Assembly (NCBI GenBank): GCA_023053545.1
Contig: JAKZAN010000006.1
Location: 5,957,001 to 6,021,000 of the forward strand
DNA length: 64,000 nucleotides
Source of the DNA: Lepidurus packardi
Lineage: Eukaryota; Arthropoda; Branchiopoda; Notostraca; Triopsidae
Direction: 5' to 3'
Under the pieces are notes generated by a model that made no database searches, had not been told where the DNA came from, and saw nothing but the letters and a program-made list of their open reading frames with translations. Numbering within the stretch: the first letter of the stretch is position 1; the number at the start of each line of letters is the position of its first letter. The translations under genes were made by a program, and so were the position numbers. Below, one piece after another: positions 11,501 to 22,464 of the stretch.

Positions 11501-14500
11501 AGTAGCGCTTCGTGATGAAATTTCGGCCAAGGACCAAATCTTCGCTGCTAACGAGCAGGATATGCGTCAGTTTTACGAACAACAACTCACGCAGTTATAT
11601 CAGCGTTTGGATGAGAATGAAGAGGTATTGAAAGGCCGATTAAGAGAGGCCAAAACTGAGATTGCGACTCTGAAACGCGATTTGGAATCTTCCAGCTGTC
11701 TTGTAAATGAACTTAACCGAGGAATTGAGAGCAGTCGATCTCGTGTGGACGAGCTCGAAATCCAGTCCCGTGAAACTGTTCAGCAAGCTTCCGAAACCCA
11801 GTTGCAGTCCTTGCAAGAGACGGGTTCTCGTGCGTTGTCCGAAGTTGCGGCCTTGCAAGAGCAATTAGCCAACTTGGTAACTCTCTGCGATCGGCAGTCA
11901 GCGGAGCTGGAGCAAAGCAAAATAAACATTGTAGCACTTCGCGAAGAAATCATGGCCAAGGATGAAATGCTGGCTGTCAGCGAGCAGGATTTACGTCAGG
12001 TTTACGAAGAGCAGCTCATGCAGTTGCACCAACGTTTGAGCGAAACGGATGAGGCTTGGAAAGGCCGTCTAAGTGAGGCGGAAAGCGAGATTGCGACTCT
12101 GCAACACGATTTGGAGAAATCGAGCCATCTTGTCCATCAGCTCACCCAAGAATTTGAAAGCAGTCGAATTCGAGCTGATCAATTGCAAAGCCAGTGTGAT
12201 GCGTCTATTCAGCAAGCCAGCACTTCTGAAAGCCAACTGGGTTCCTTGCAAGAGAATTTAGCAATAACGCAGAACTACTTGCAAGACGCAGAGAAACAGA
12301 TTGAAGCTTTGGAGACGGATTTGGACCGTTGCAAGTCTACTGTGGAGAAGCGTACTACAGAGCTTTCGCAAGCACAGCAACACATCGACGCTTTGTCAGC
12401 GGCCCAAGTGTCTCCGGCAGAACTACGAGAAGCTCAAAACTGTAACGAGCACTTGCTTAGCCAAGTAGGAAGCCTAGTGGATCAGTTAAAAAGCTCCGAA
12501 GAGGATCGACAACGTCTAGAAGATCAGATATACTCGTTGGAAAAATCCCTAAGCGAAGTTAATGCTGAATGTGATGCCGCCCGAAATGAAAACAAGACCT
12601 TTTATGAAGAGCTGCAGACATTACGCGAACGGTTACGTTTTTCGGAAGAGGTTAGCGAAAAGCTGCGTGCGCAATTAGTTCAATCGCAGCAAGAAGCCGA
12701 GCACGTGAAGGTTCAAGTTCAGCACAGTCAATCTGCGAATGAAGGATTGGAACAGGAATTGACTGCTTTGCGGGAACAACTAGAGCAGATTACGAGCTTG
12801 GAAAACGAGTTATTCCAAGTACGTGGAGCGTTGGGCGATGCGTTGCAGAAGTACGAAGAAGCCCAAGCACGTGTCGTTGAACTGGAAGCAATGATTGCCG
12901 CTAGTGAACCGGAGAAAGAATTAGAAGTTGTGAAAATGCAATGGGAAGAGTCCCGTCGTGGTCACGAATACTATTACCAAGAATACCAAAACGTGTTTGC
13001 CCAGTTGGAGTATGCCCAAGCTGAATTATCACGCATCCAAGCCGAATTAGAAACTTCCGAAACGGCGAGAGCCGATCTTATTCAAGAGCTAGAAGAAGGT
13101 CGAGTCAAGTCTGAAGAATATCCACTACATTTTGCAACGCTGACCTCTGAGCGTAATAATCTGGAAGAAGAAATGAACCAAGTGAGAGAGACTTTCGACC
13201 AATACCGTTCCAACATGCAAAGTCAGATCACACAGTATCAACAAGCGTTAGAGCTCCTTAAAACGAGCTATGCGGAAACCAGGGTGCAAACGGGAGCCTA
13301 TTTAAAGCAAGGGCGGGATGATTTGTGTCAAGATTTAGCCATTTCCTTGGCAAAGTGGCAAGAATTGGAAAGTATTATTCACCCAGTCCAACTCCAGTTG
13401 AGCCAAGAGCAAAGTCACTCGGCTGCCCTACAATCTCAACTCGAAGGAATGGTTACGCAGATGGAGGGGTTGCAAACTACCTGCGACTATAACTTGGCCC
13501 AGTGGCATGCTTTGGAAGCGGAATTGGAGCGTGTGAAAGCTGAGCATACTACGCCGGATTTGACTCAGACGGTGGACGAATTGAAAGTGCAGTTATTGGA
13601 AAGCCAGAAGAATGTCGAATACTACACCCAAGAATGGCACAACCAAAACGCCCAGCTTTGGCATTTGGATGGCCTGCTGCGTTCCGCCCAGCAAGAATGC
13701 GAGGAAACCAAAGCTGCAAACGTAATTCATACCCAAGAATTGACCGATTTGAAGGTTCAATTAGAACAGGTTAGCCAAGAACGCCGGCATTACCAGGACG
13801 AATGGGAAAAACTAACATTGAGCAGTGAAGAGAGTGTAGGTCTTATTTCGGGTTTGCAGAGCGATATTGCAGCATTGCAGAAGTACCAAGAAGATTTTGA
13901 AAACCAGACAGAAACGTTGGTTGACACCCAGAAATTGCTCAGTGAATTGAACAAGAAATCTTTCGATTATGAGCAAGATACTGAAGCCCTCCGCATGCAG
14001 TTGTCAAGCGAGCAGAATGTCCGACAATCGCTGGAAACGAAAGAAGAGAAACTGCGTGAACAGGTCCGCCATTTACAAGGACAGTTGGAGCGTTTGCAGG
14101 TCGATTTGAGCGAGTTGCAAAGTTTAATGACGACCAAGACTGAGCAAGTTGAGTACTACCAGACAGAGTGGCAAAGGGCGTTGAATCAACTTGACGGCTT
14201 ACATAGCGAGTTGAGTTTAGTAAGAAGTCGAGAAGAAGCTTCTCAAACGTCTCATCAGGAGTTAGAAGAGCTTCGTCATCAATGGCAAGAGCTACAAGCC
14301 AAGTGTGACGAATTCGAAGGGGAAGCTCGCGTAGCCAAAGCTCAAAACCAAGACTTGGGGGTCACGGCCGAGACTCAAGCTATCAGAGTGGCCGAATTGC
14401 TCGCTATGATGAAAGACCTCGAACAGAGCGTGAGCAGTTCGGAACAAACACGTTCAACAATGAACGGCGACATTCTGCAGTTGAGGGGCATGTTGAGTCA

Positions 14501-16537
14501 AGCAGAAGAAGATAAGAGTAATTTGCAGAGCCAAATTGACCAGATGCAGGATCAAATTACAACTTTACAAAGCGAAGCTGGGCACGTAGAAACTTCGTCC
14601 GAAAATCTGTCTAATCAGGTCACAATTCTGCAGGCAGGGTTGCAAGAGAAGGAAACCCAATGGGTTGCCCTGACGCAAGACTTCGAGCGACTGCAGAGGG
14701 ACCGCCGGAATTTGCAACAAGTCTGTAATCTGTTAGAGGAGGAAAAGGAAGAGTTAGAAGCCAAATTGGCAGCTTTGGAGTTGGATAAGGAAACATGGGA
14801 AGCAGATATTTTTCAATTGAAAGACCGCAATGCCATATTACAAGCAGAGATTGTTGGCTTGAAGGAAGAGTTTGCCCATAAGCGAGAAAGCGTGCCAATA
14901 CAGCAAGCCGCAGGACCGGATAATCGCATGGTGGAAGAATTGGAGCACTTGTTAGCTACTTCGAGGCAAGAAAGTGAGCGGTTGGCGGCTGAATTGCAAA
15001 GCGCCAAAGTCAAAAGTGCTAAATTCCTTCGGCAAGTCAAGCAATTGCAAGCTGAGCGTGAGAAATTCAAGCCCCCCAAGCTGGTCGATGATCCTTTGCA
15101 GCAGTTGGCTCAAGAAGAAATGCAAAGCCAAATTGACCAAGCCAACCAATCTAGCAGTGCCCTCAAGGAGAAGTTAACGGCTCTTCAAACCGAACGCGAC
15201 CGTTTAGCTACCCAATTAGATGTCATGCATACCGCCCAAGATACTTATTTGGAACATAAAGATAAACTGGAAGCGGAGAACTTACTATTGTTGCAGAGCA
15301 ATAAAGCTCTCTCAGCCACGGTAGCGTCTCTTGAGTGGAGGATCAGCGAACTGGAAGAAAATCTGCAGTCGCTGAAGGATTCTACGGTTGAAGAGAAAAC
15401 GGATACCGGCAAAGCTGAGGCGGATCTTAGTGGCGACGTGGAAGTAGTGGAGGACCCTGTAGTAGCGCATAAAGCTTGGGATACTACCGATGACAAGGAG
15501 CTTGTAAATCTGCGCGAAGAAATCACGTCGCTTTTAGAAGAAAAGGCTCAGTTGGCCCAAGAAAATGAGGAATTCCAAGATGTTTTAGATGAGTTTAAAG
15601 TGGAAGTTGATCGCTTGAAGTCCGAAAATGACTTTTACATTGATATCGTCCGACAACTGTCTATGACGGGCACTTTAAGTCCATCAACCATCGCGAAATT
15701 GAGAGAAGAGCTGCAGAGCAGTAACGTGGATTTGGATGTGAGTTTAAGCGAAGACGACTATGCGAACGAGCCGAACTACTGGCAAAAAACGTTGAACGAT
15801 TTACAAATGGAAGTCGAGTTCTTACGCTCGCGCAATTCCATGCTCATGTTCCGCCTCAAAGAAGCAGGGCTGGACTTGGAGGAAGATTTAAGTGAAGAAG
15901 ATAACCCTGAAGCGCTGGAACTGATGCACATGAAAGCAGCATTGGATAATTCGATGATGAATCTGCACGAGCGAGATGTACGCTGCCAAGAATTAGGATG
16001 GGAAATTTCCAAGGTATCCGTAATTCTTTTCTATTTTAAACGGAAGTATACTGACGATCTATTTTTTTCAATAGCTGGTAGAAGAACGCGATACTTTACA
16101 GATTCGATTGTCAGATGCATTGAGGCAGTTGTATGGTCAAGCAGTTCCGGTTGCCTCAGAAGCTGAGTCGCACTTAGATTTAGATAAAAAGTTAGTGGAG
16201 TTAATTAATTGAGAAATAGAGACTAATTGTTGTGTGTGTAGGTTACGTGCTATAAAGGATGCTAGTGTACAAATTGACCGAAATATGCAAGCGTATGGGA
16301 AAAATGCACGGGAAGCGGGAGAGAAAATTCGTAAGTTGTTTTAATACGGCTTAACGAGCTTGCCTATATTCACGATATACCTATAGAACGTCCTTCGCCT
16401 GGTACGACAGCATTGTTGGCCCAGTGGCTTAGAGGAAAAAGGTAAGTTACTGGATATACTTATGGTTCTTTCAATATCAATGTAATCAAGTTTGTTTTGG
16501 TGTTCGTTTTAGCCTTCATCGTGTCCATCATGTGTGA
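8577..16537 (+). CDS. Giant coiled-coil Golgi protein (golgin, lava-lamp/giantin-like)
   Basis: Predicted long coiled-coil tether or scaffold, probably at the Golgi. Exons: 8577-8633, 8701-8994, 9066-16013, 16075-16190, 16242-16330, 16387-16441, 16513-16537; 2,527 residues. The ATG at 8577 opens with MADKEMDGFTKNG. A short basic N-terminal helix (LLRQQMEENRKKLQRREQE) and a Ser-rich linker precede more than 2,200 residues of nearly continuous heptad, Glu/Gln/Leu-rich sequence. A proline-rich break with a lysine cluster lies near 9900-10020. The C-terminus is short and basic (TALLAQWLRGKSLHRVHHV). No GRIP domain (conserved Tyr-containing helical module) or transmembrane segment was seen, which argues against golgin-245 and canonical giantin. 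The lava-lamp-like assignment rests on overall architecture and the N-terminal helix, so it is tentative; other giant coiled-coil scaffolds remain possible. An internal duplication and an aromatic repeat are listed separately. Confidence 0.72.
11469..12282 (+). repeat. Internal 143-residue tandem duplication in the golgin
   Basis: Protein residues about 919-1061 and 1062-1190 align end to end. Both copies share the order SAEL, VALR(D/E)EI, AKD, EQD(M/L)RQ, QRL, KGRL, EIATL, ESSR, QQAS. The nucleotide offset is exactly 429 bp, for example gtagcgctt at 11502 against gtagcactt at 11931. Third positions have diverged, so the duplication is old. Confidence 0.85.
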
Positions 16538-17380
16538 AACCTCTTTTTCAAAGGAATGTTCATAGCTGAATTTGCTGTAAGGAAAGAAAAAGAACGGGTG
16601 GCGTTTTATTCAACTTTATTGTTTCAAAAGAGAAGTCAGTTAAGAAGTTAACCAGTAGAAGGGCGGGGAGGGTTAATACAAAAGTTCTGTACAAGAGCTG
16701 CAAAGATTCTTTACACACTTGGCAGGCTCGTCTAATTCAACTTCCATGTAAGCCTAGTTTCAGAGTTCGTTTTTTAAGATCACTATGTGCTTTTATGTAG
16801 CGTTAGTTCCAGGCTACGACGTTAAGTTCAAGTTTCTTCTTCTACCCTTACCGCTGCACGCTTAACTATGCAATGGTTAAACCCTTCAAACCCTGCGTTA
16901 ATTGATTAGAGTATTCCCCAACTGTAATGATTGAAGTCCAAACTTTGGCACACTTGTGTTTTTCGCATCTGTTATATAAAGGGTTAACAACTGCCTCATT
17001 AAGAGTTAAAGTTAAGCACACGCAGCAACACTGCAATGCAATGCAAAAAACTGCAATGCCACCGAAAAGAAAAAAAGAAACACAGAAAAACACTAAAGCT
17101 GTCTTTTGTCAAAAGTGGGGATAACAGAACCTTATTCAATAATTCATTTGCACTTGGTGCAAAAAAAAGTTGCATGGAGTTTCGTTTCTTTGTGCATTTG
17201 CATGGACCTCGGTAATGCGCTGATTGCCAAAAAGAGGTTCCAAAAAAGCTGGGTAATTTGTATTTTTTAATTATAGTCACAAAAATATGTCCTCTCTTTG
17301 CTGATTCCTTTATCCTAACCTAAAATGTTTCGCGCTGCTGTAGTTTTCGTCGAAGCTTCGTTTTGCAACATTTGGGGTAA
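16538..17380. other. Convergent 3' intergenic region golgin / Ras
   Basis: 843 bp between convergent stop codons. It contains AT-rich UTR-like sequence and a CA-repeat-poor, adenine-rich stretch near 17025-17100. The small ORFs here have no recognisable similarity or splice context. Nothing further supported. Confidence 0.55.
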
Positions 17381-18188
17381 TTAGAGGATGATGCATTTGC
17401 TGCGACTCCTTTTCTTGCCGGGCGGTCTTTGGGGAGGCCTCTCCAATGTTTGGAATCGCCGAACCAAACGAACCAGCTCGTGGAAAGCCATGTCCACGTT
17501 CATGCGAAGTTTCGCACTAACTTCCACGTAAGGGATTTTAAGCTGCCTAGCCAGAGTCATGGCTTCATCTGAGTTTACCTAAAACGAAAAAAAACAAGGT
17601 GTTGGCTTATGGAGGAGTCAGAGTCGGCGGTTTTGTTTAATGTATGCCTTCTTTGCAAACTTACAGCGCGTTGGTGCTCCAAGTCAGCCTTGTTTCCTAC
17701 CAGCAACATGGGAAACTCGTCCCTGTCTTTAACGCGTAAGATTTGTCGATGGAATTTGTAGATTTCATCGAAGGAAGATCTGTCTGCCACACTGAAAACC
17801 AGCAAGAAGCCTTCTCCGGACCTCATATATTGTTCTCTCATGGCTGAAAATTCTTCTTGTCCAGCCGTGTCCAATACTACAATGCATTATTTAGGTGGTG
17901 CCTTATCTAACTTGTATAGTAAATAAAGGATAACAAAACTTACTGTCGAGCTTAGCAACCACATCATCAATAACGCATTGCTTGGTGTATGAATCTTCAA
18001 TTGTGGGATCATAATCGGTTACGAAGTAACTCTAAAAATGTAAGAGTTTAAGAAAGTTCTCACAAGGGAAACATGCAAATTACCTGAATGAACTGAATGG
18101 TAATGGCTGATTTGCCTACACCTCCCCCACCCACTACCACTAATTTGTAGGTCTGTGCGCTGCTTTGACGGTCTCCAGCTTTGGACAT
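17381..18188 (-). CDS. Ras64B: Ras-family small GTPase, R-Ras / Ras64B (Ras2) type
   Basis: Membrane-anchored GTP/GDP switch. Exons in transcript order: 18188-18084, 18031-17944, 17876-17665, 17578-17381; 200 residues. The P-loop is GGGGVGKS, as in R-Ras, with extra glycine where H-Ras has GAGGVGKS. Switch I effector region is [12 protein letters not shown], switch II is [19 protein letters not shown], and the guanine-specificity motifs are GNKAD and a SAK-type motif (VSAKLR). The tail is basic (GKKRSRSK) and ends in a CaaX box, CIIL. A CaaX box ending in Leu is normally geranylgeranylated. The N-terminal extension ([12 protein letters not shown]) is short. Sequence is closest to insect Ras64B and vertebrate RRAS/RRAS2 rather than MRAS, because switch I carries SYTKQ. 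It lies head to head with PARL. Confidence 0.95.
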
Positions 18189-18624
18189 GTTCGCAAGTAA
18201 TAAGACTAAAACTGTTAATTCCTGCACCTGCTCAAAGTCCTGAACTGACAGCCCTCCACTCAGAAAAAGTATAAAATACGACCAGGTTTTCCTAGCCTTT
18301 TAAAGTTGCCAAGGACGCCGTCACTATCTTGTGACGCTAGACAGATGACGTCATTTCTCCCAGGGGAAGAGGGGCATGGTCATGTTTGGATTCATCTTTT
18401 GCATTCACGCATCCGCAACGATTTCTAAATAAACTTCCCGGCGGGTTGGATACGTAATTCAGCTAGTTTGTCAACCTAATTTTGAAATGTACGTATTAAG
18501 TCACTCAAAAACATGGTGCAATTCTAATAATTTTTTTATGTGGATATAGAAAGGCATTGCTCTGCCTTTGCTGCTGATCTGCTTAATTTGAACTTTAATT
18601 AAAGCACTTGTATACTTGAACAGA
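18189..18624. promoter_or_regulatory. Divergent intergenic region Ras / PARL
   Basis: 436 bp between two opposed start codons. It holds a perfect palindromic CRE octamer (TGACGTCA) at 18346-18353 and several gtgacg/gacgcc half sites around it (18313-18350). It presumably serves one or both genes. Confidence 0.5.
18346..18353. promoter_or_regulatory. CRE palindrome TGACGTCA
   Basis: Exact match to the CREB/ATF consensus, 158 bp upstream of the Ras start codon and 272 bp upstream of PARL. Chance occurrence is possible, but its promoter position makes it worth testing. Confidence 0.5.
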
Positions 18625-20128
18625 ATGAGCCTAAGTAGGCTTGCTACATCTTTTAGCTGTCTCTCGAGACAGACAGCAAAGTATAACTTCAATTTTCCGT
18701 TTATAAAGCAGCCGCTGAGACTTTTCAAGTCCCAAGGCGGAAGAAGGCCTACAGAAGAACTCGGAGAGAAACTCTTTGGACCGGTTGACAAAGTTGGTAT
18801 TGCCAAGAATGGTGTTAGCTCACAGCCTTCCCGACCAAGCCTTATAAAGCCATTTTTGTTCACAACTGGGGTAATATCTAGGATTACGTTTTCCATTGCT
18901 GCTAAATTTTAGCTTTATTTATATCTAGTTTTCTGGATCGGTATTTGTTGGAGCCACCATCTGGCAATATGAAAATGCTCTTAAAAAGAAACTGCACTTA
19001 ACAAAAGAAAAGGTTTCCTCGTGGTTCTCACAACAGTTCAACACACCAAAACATGTAAAATAATTACAAGTCATTGCGAAATTAAGTATCGTTTCATCGC
19101 TTCTTCTAGGGAGAATTGCGTCAGCGTTTGAATACTTGGTGGAGCACGCAAACAGAAGGCCAGAAATGGTTCTATGCCATTTTAGTGCTAAATACGTGTG
19201 TATTCCTGGCATGGAGGAATCCTAACTGGCATAGAGCTATGACCACATACTTCGCTTCTTCACCTCAGTCTAGTACATATCTATATCCCTGAGACTTCTA
19301 GGTTATCTTAAGCAGTTTATTACCAGGTGTCACATCTTTACCTCTACTCTTGTCCACATTTTCGCATTACTCGCTGTTCCATTTGGGAGCGAATATGTAC
19401 GTTCTTCACAGCTTCGCTTCTTGTAAAATTCTCAATGGTCAATTGTTTAAAAATAATGGGGCTAATATCAATTCTAGGGGCGGCCCATGCTATGGGAAAG
19501 GAACATTTCACGGCCTTTTATCTTAGCGCTGGCGTGATTGCCTCGTTTGTCAGTCTCGTACATAAAGTGACGCTGGGATCAGCGGGTTTTAGCCTCGGGG
19601 CGGTATTATTACTGTGATAAATTTGTATTTCTTGTATATAAGCTGCATTTTCTAGTCTGGAGCGTTGATGGGGGTTGTTGCTTATGTATGCACACGTTAC
19701 CCGGATGTTCAGTTGTCGATATTATTTCTCCCCCAAATTTCATTCTCAGCTGATTCCGTATGTTAAGAAGCCGTCATTCAAAACATAGCATGATTTATCG
19801 TCTAAATTTCTAGGCTTTGAAAGCGCTCATTATTTTCGATGCTGCCGGTCTTTTACTTCGGTGGCGAATGCTGGATCACGCAGCGCATTTAGGAGGAGCC
19901 TTTTTTGGCTTGTAAGTGTATATTAAACCTTTATATTGACGGTATAAGTATATCTTTTGTACTTATTGTAACGCCTAAGTTGGGTGAAAGGGAAGGTTTA
20001 TTCGAGAGTTTTAAAATTTGATACATTTTAATTTCAGGTGGTGGGCATACAGAGGGGAACAGATGATATGGCACAATAGAGAACCTTTGCTTCGATGGTA
20101 TCACGATTTTCGATCGAGACCGCAATAA
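18625..20128 (+). CDS. PARL: Mitochondrial rhomboid intramembrane protease PARL (Rho-7)
   Basis: Serine protease of the inner mitochondrial membrane; family members cleave PINK1, PGAM5 and similar substrates. Exons: 18625-18870, 18929-19054, 19110-19272, 19327-19422, 19478-19602, 19656-19757, 19814-19911, 20038-20128; 348 residues against 379 in human. The N-terminus ([20 protein letters not shown]) is Ser/Arg-rich without acidic residues, as in a mitochondrial presequence. Rhomboid landmarks are [19 protein letters not shown] in the second core helix, the catalytic serine in GASGALM (Ser253, across the exon 5/6 junction), and the catalytic histidine in DHAAHLGG (His311, last helix). The tail IWHNREPL matches PARL. 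Choosing the donor at 19423 keeps the [15 protein letters not shown] segment the same length as in human. It converges on the next gene with 110 bp between stops. Confidence 0.94.
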
Positions 20129-20238
20129 GTCTTGATATATAGCCTCCGCATCCATAATGTTATACGATAAATTGTCTTTATGGTACTAAATCCGTTCACT
20201 AATTTGCGCCGAAGTAAATTATTCGATTGCACTTATTA

Positions 20239-21462
20239 TTACTGCGGCTGAGATTCCGGTAAATATTGCTTCCACGAGCGATACAAGTACCGTGTAAATT
20301 TCCGAAGTTGTCGGAATTTGCAAAATGTAGCTCCGGTATTGGCTTGAATTTCTTCCGTTTTGATTAAGAAACCTTTTTCCTTGAACTTGCTTTCGAGCTG
20401 TTCGCGGTGGGAAACTTTCCCCTGTTTCCGCTTACGCTGGAAACTTCCAGCTATCACGGATTGCGATGCTGTTTGTAATTTGACAGAAGATGTGTTAGCC
20501 GATATTAAGGAAGATTTGACATTAAGATTGTTCGGTTTCGTGAAATTGACTACATTACCAGGGTCCAGTTTTATCAACTTTGGTAGTTTCTTAACAGGCT
20601 TTGCATTAGGTAAAATATATTGACTAGGCTTCAGTGGCCTGGGTTCGAGGGCCTGGGGTTCAGCTAATAGCATCGACACGTTATTATCGCTATCACAGGG
20701 TTTGTAATTAATGAATTTTATAGGACTGGTTGTTGTAGTGTTTGAAGTCGCAGTCGGGGTCAGTGCTGATGACGAGGTGGTGTTCACAAAAGACAAATTC
20801 TTCTGATTTAGCTTACTGGATATCGGTTGCGGTATTGGAGAATAAGTATTTCGTTGAGGAATACTGGTCAAAAGGTTATCTAAGACGAACTTGTGCTTAT
20901 CCATAGGCATAAATGTCCAAGGGTCGAAATTAATACTAGTCGAGGGTGAAGGCAACGACATTTGCATGGAATTGATAGCTGGGTTGATCACGGCGTGTCC
21001 AGATGATGTGAATTTTAAATTCCCTCGTCCATCCACGTGCAACATTTTCTTTTCAGTTAGGCTTGGTGCTCGTCCACCGACGAATTTGAATTTGCCAATG
21101 GAGACCTCGTTATTGAGCTTAGTACTTGGTGTTATAGAATTCGGGACGAACAAAGCTGACCGGGGCTTCCTTTGTCTGATGCTTTTGTTGGGTTTAATTT
21201 TGCTAAGCAGGCAACAATCGTCATCTTTGGGTAAAATCGGGATGGGGAAAGATGTCAGAACACTTGTGTCTTGGTTAGCTTCCAGGCAGATTTGAGCTGG
21301 AAAAAAAGGTCGCGCTTGAGTAACGTGACAGACAACGCCATCGCTGTCTTTTAGGCACAGATTCAAGGGCGAATCTTGCGAAGAGCTTGGCGGATCCTTG
21401 ACAACCAAGCGGCAGATTTGGGATTTCTGCGGCTTACGCCGTCTTGTAGACAAGTCGCTCAT
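20239..21462 (-). CDS. Unrecognised basic, Ser/Thr/Pro-rich protein with an ordered C-terminus
   Basis: A single uninterrupted ORF of 407 residues with a good ATG (ATGAGCGACTTG). I do not recognise the family. Residues 1-330 look disordered: basic N-terminus (STRRRKPQKSQICR), many Ser/Thr/Asn/Pro and a Thr run (TSNTTTTSP). The last 65 residues differ: after a basic patch (FQRKRKQGK) comes a predicted helical, aromatic-rich module, HREQLESKFKEKGFLI then CKFRQLRKFTRYLYRSWKQY. That region looks conserved and may be a nucleic-acid or protein interaction module. There is no signal peptide or membrane segment. Composition suggests a nuclear protein, which is inference only. Its lack of introns is unusual among its intron-rich neighbours. 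It is divergent from KIF3B, with about 1 kb between starts. Confidence 0.75.
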   Translation of the reverse strand: MSDLSTRRRKPQKSQICRLVVKDPPSSSQDSPLNLCLKDSDGVVCHVTQARPFFPAQICLEANQDTSVLTSFPIPILPKDDDCCLLSKIKPNKSIRQRKPRSALFVPNSITPSTKLNNEVSIGKFKFVGGRAPSLTEKKMLHVDGRGNLKFTSSGHAVINPAINSMQMSLPSPSTSINFDPWTFMPMDKHKFVLDNLLTSIPQRNTYSPIPQPISSKLNQKNLSFVNTTSSSALTPTATSNTTTTSPIKFINYKPCDSDNNVSMLLAEPQALEPRPLKPSQYILPNAKPVKKLPKLIKLDPGNVVNFTKPNNLNVKSSLISANTSSVKLQTASQSVIAGSFQRKRKQGKVSHREQLESKFKEKGFLIKTEEIQANTGATFCKFRQLRKFTRYLYRSWKQYLPESQPQ

Positions 21463-22464
21463 AGTTGGGGGATGTAGAACGAATTGAATAACACTTGCTA
21501 CGACGGATATTTCTTTTCGGGGTCGGCCCGATCACTTTAGCAATGAAGCCCCTCACTGTTCAGCAACTTGCTGTTTAATGCTGTCTTTGGATATAAGCGG
21601 GGCACACACGGCAGCTGTCTGGAAGTTGGTATTTATTTTTAGAGTCGCCTATAGACAAATCTTCGTCTGTATAAGGCAAAGAAATTCCGAACCTTCTCTG
21701 GCAGAGAATAGAACTATCCCTTTCTGGGGATAGCAAGTATTTCTAGACTTATCTGTAACCTTTCTGTGTTACTTTCTATTACTACAGGCGTATCTCGAGC
21801 TTTAGTTCTGAAAGTATAATTCAGAACTCTGTTGACGCACCTGTTCTTTTGTGTGTAGAAATTCAATGTCCATAATTTTGCTAACTTAGTGCATTTAATA
21901 TTAGGCATCCAATGTCCACTAAATATGCCGTATAGGTTACACTACGTAGAGGTAGTCGCAACACTTTTAACTTTTTTCGGAGCTGTTCATTCGCAACATA
22001 CGCTTATAAGGAATACGTGCTATTTATAAACCTAATGATATAGTGCATCGTTGGTTCATGGAACAGACAGCGGAAACTTCAGGCTATCTATATAGTTAGT
22101 GCATCAAGCGAACCAAATCTCTGTTTTCTGAACCCCTTTTGTTTAGTTCGGCATAGGATACGTTCATTACATTGTATGAATCCACTCGTACGAACTAGAA
22201 GTATACAGTATTCCAGAAATTCAAAAGCGCGCCTGAACCCTGGCGTCAGAATACATTTCCGTTCCATAGTCATAGCAACACCTTCGTTTACGCAGGTTTC
22301 TTTGGCAAAGGGTTGTTTATGAAGAAGTGTTGTCCGTCTGCCAGTTTCGTTCATAGTAATGTCTGTACTGTAGTGTTGTGCTTGTATAATGCATGACAAT
22401 GGGGTGTCAGTCTGATTTGAAAAATAGTTTTGGAAGTTGCAACTAAGTTCGGCCGGCCTTAGAC
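21463..22464. promoter_or_regulatory. Divergent intergenic region upstream of the unknown gene and KIF3B
   Basis: 1,002 bp between opposed start codons. No convincing ORF and no RNA gene were found. It presumably holds both promoters and 5' UTRs; no defined element was recognised. Confidence 0.5.
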
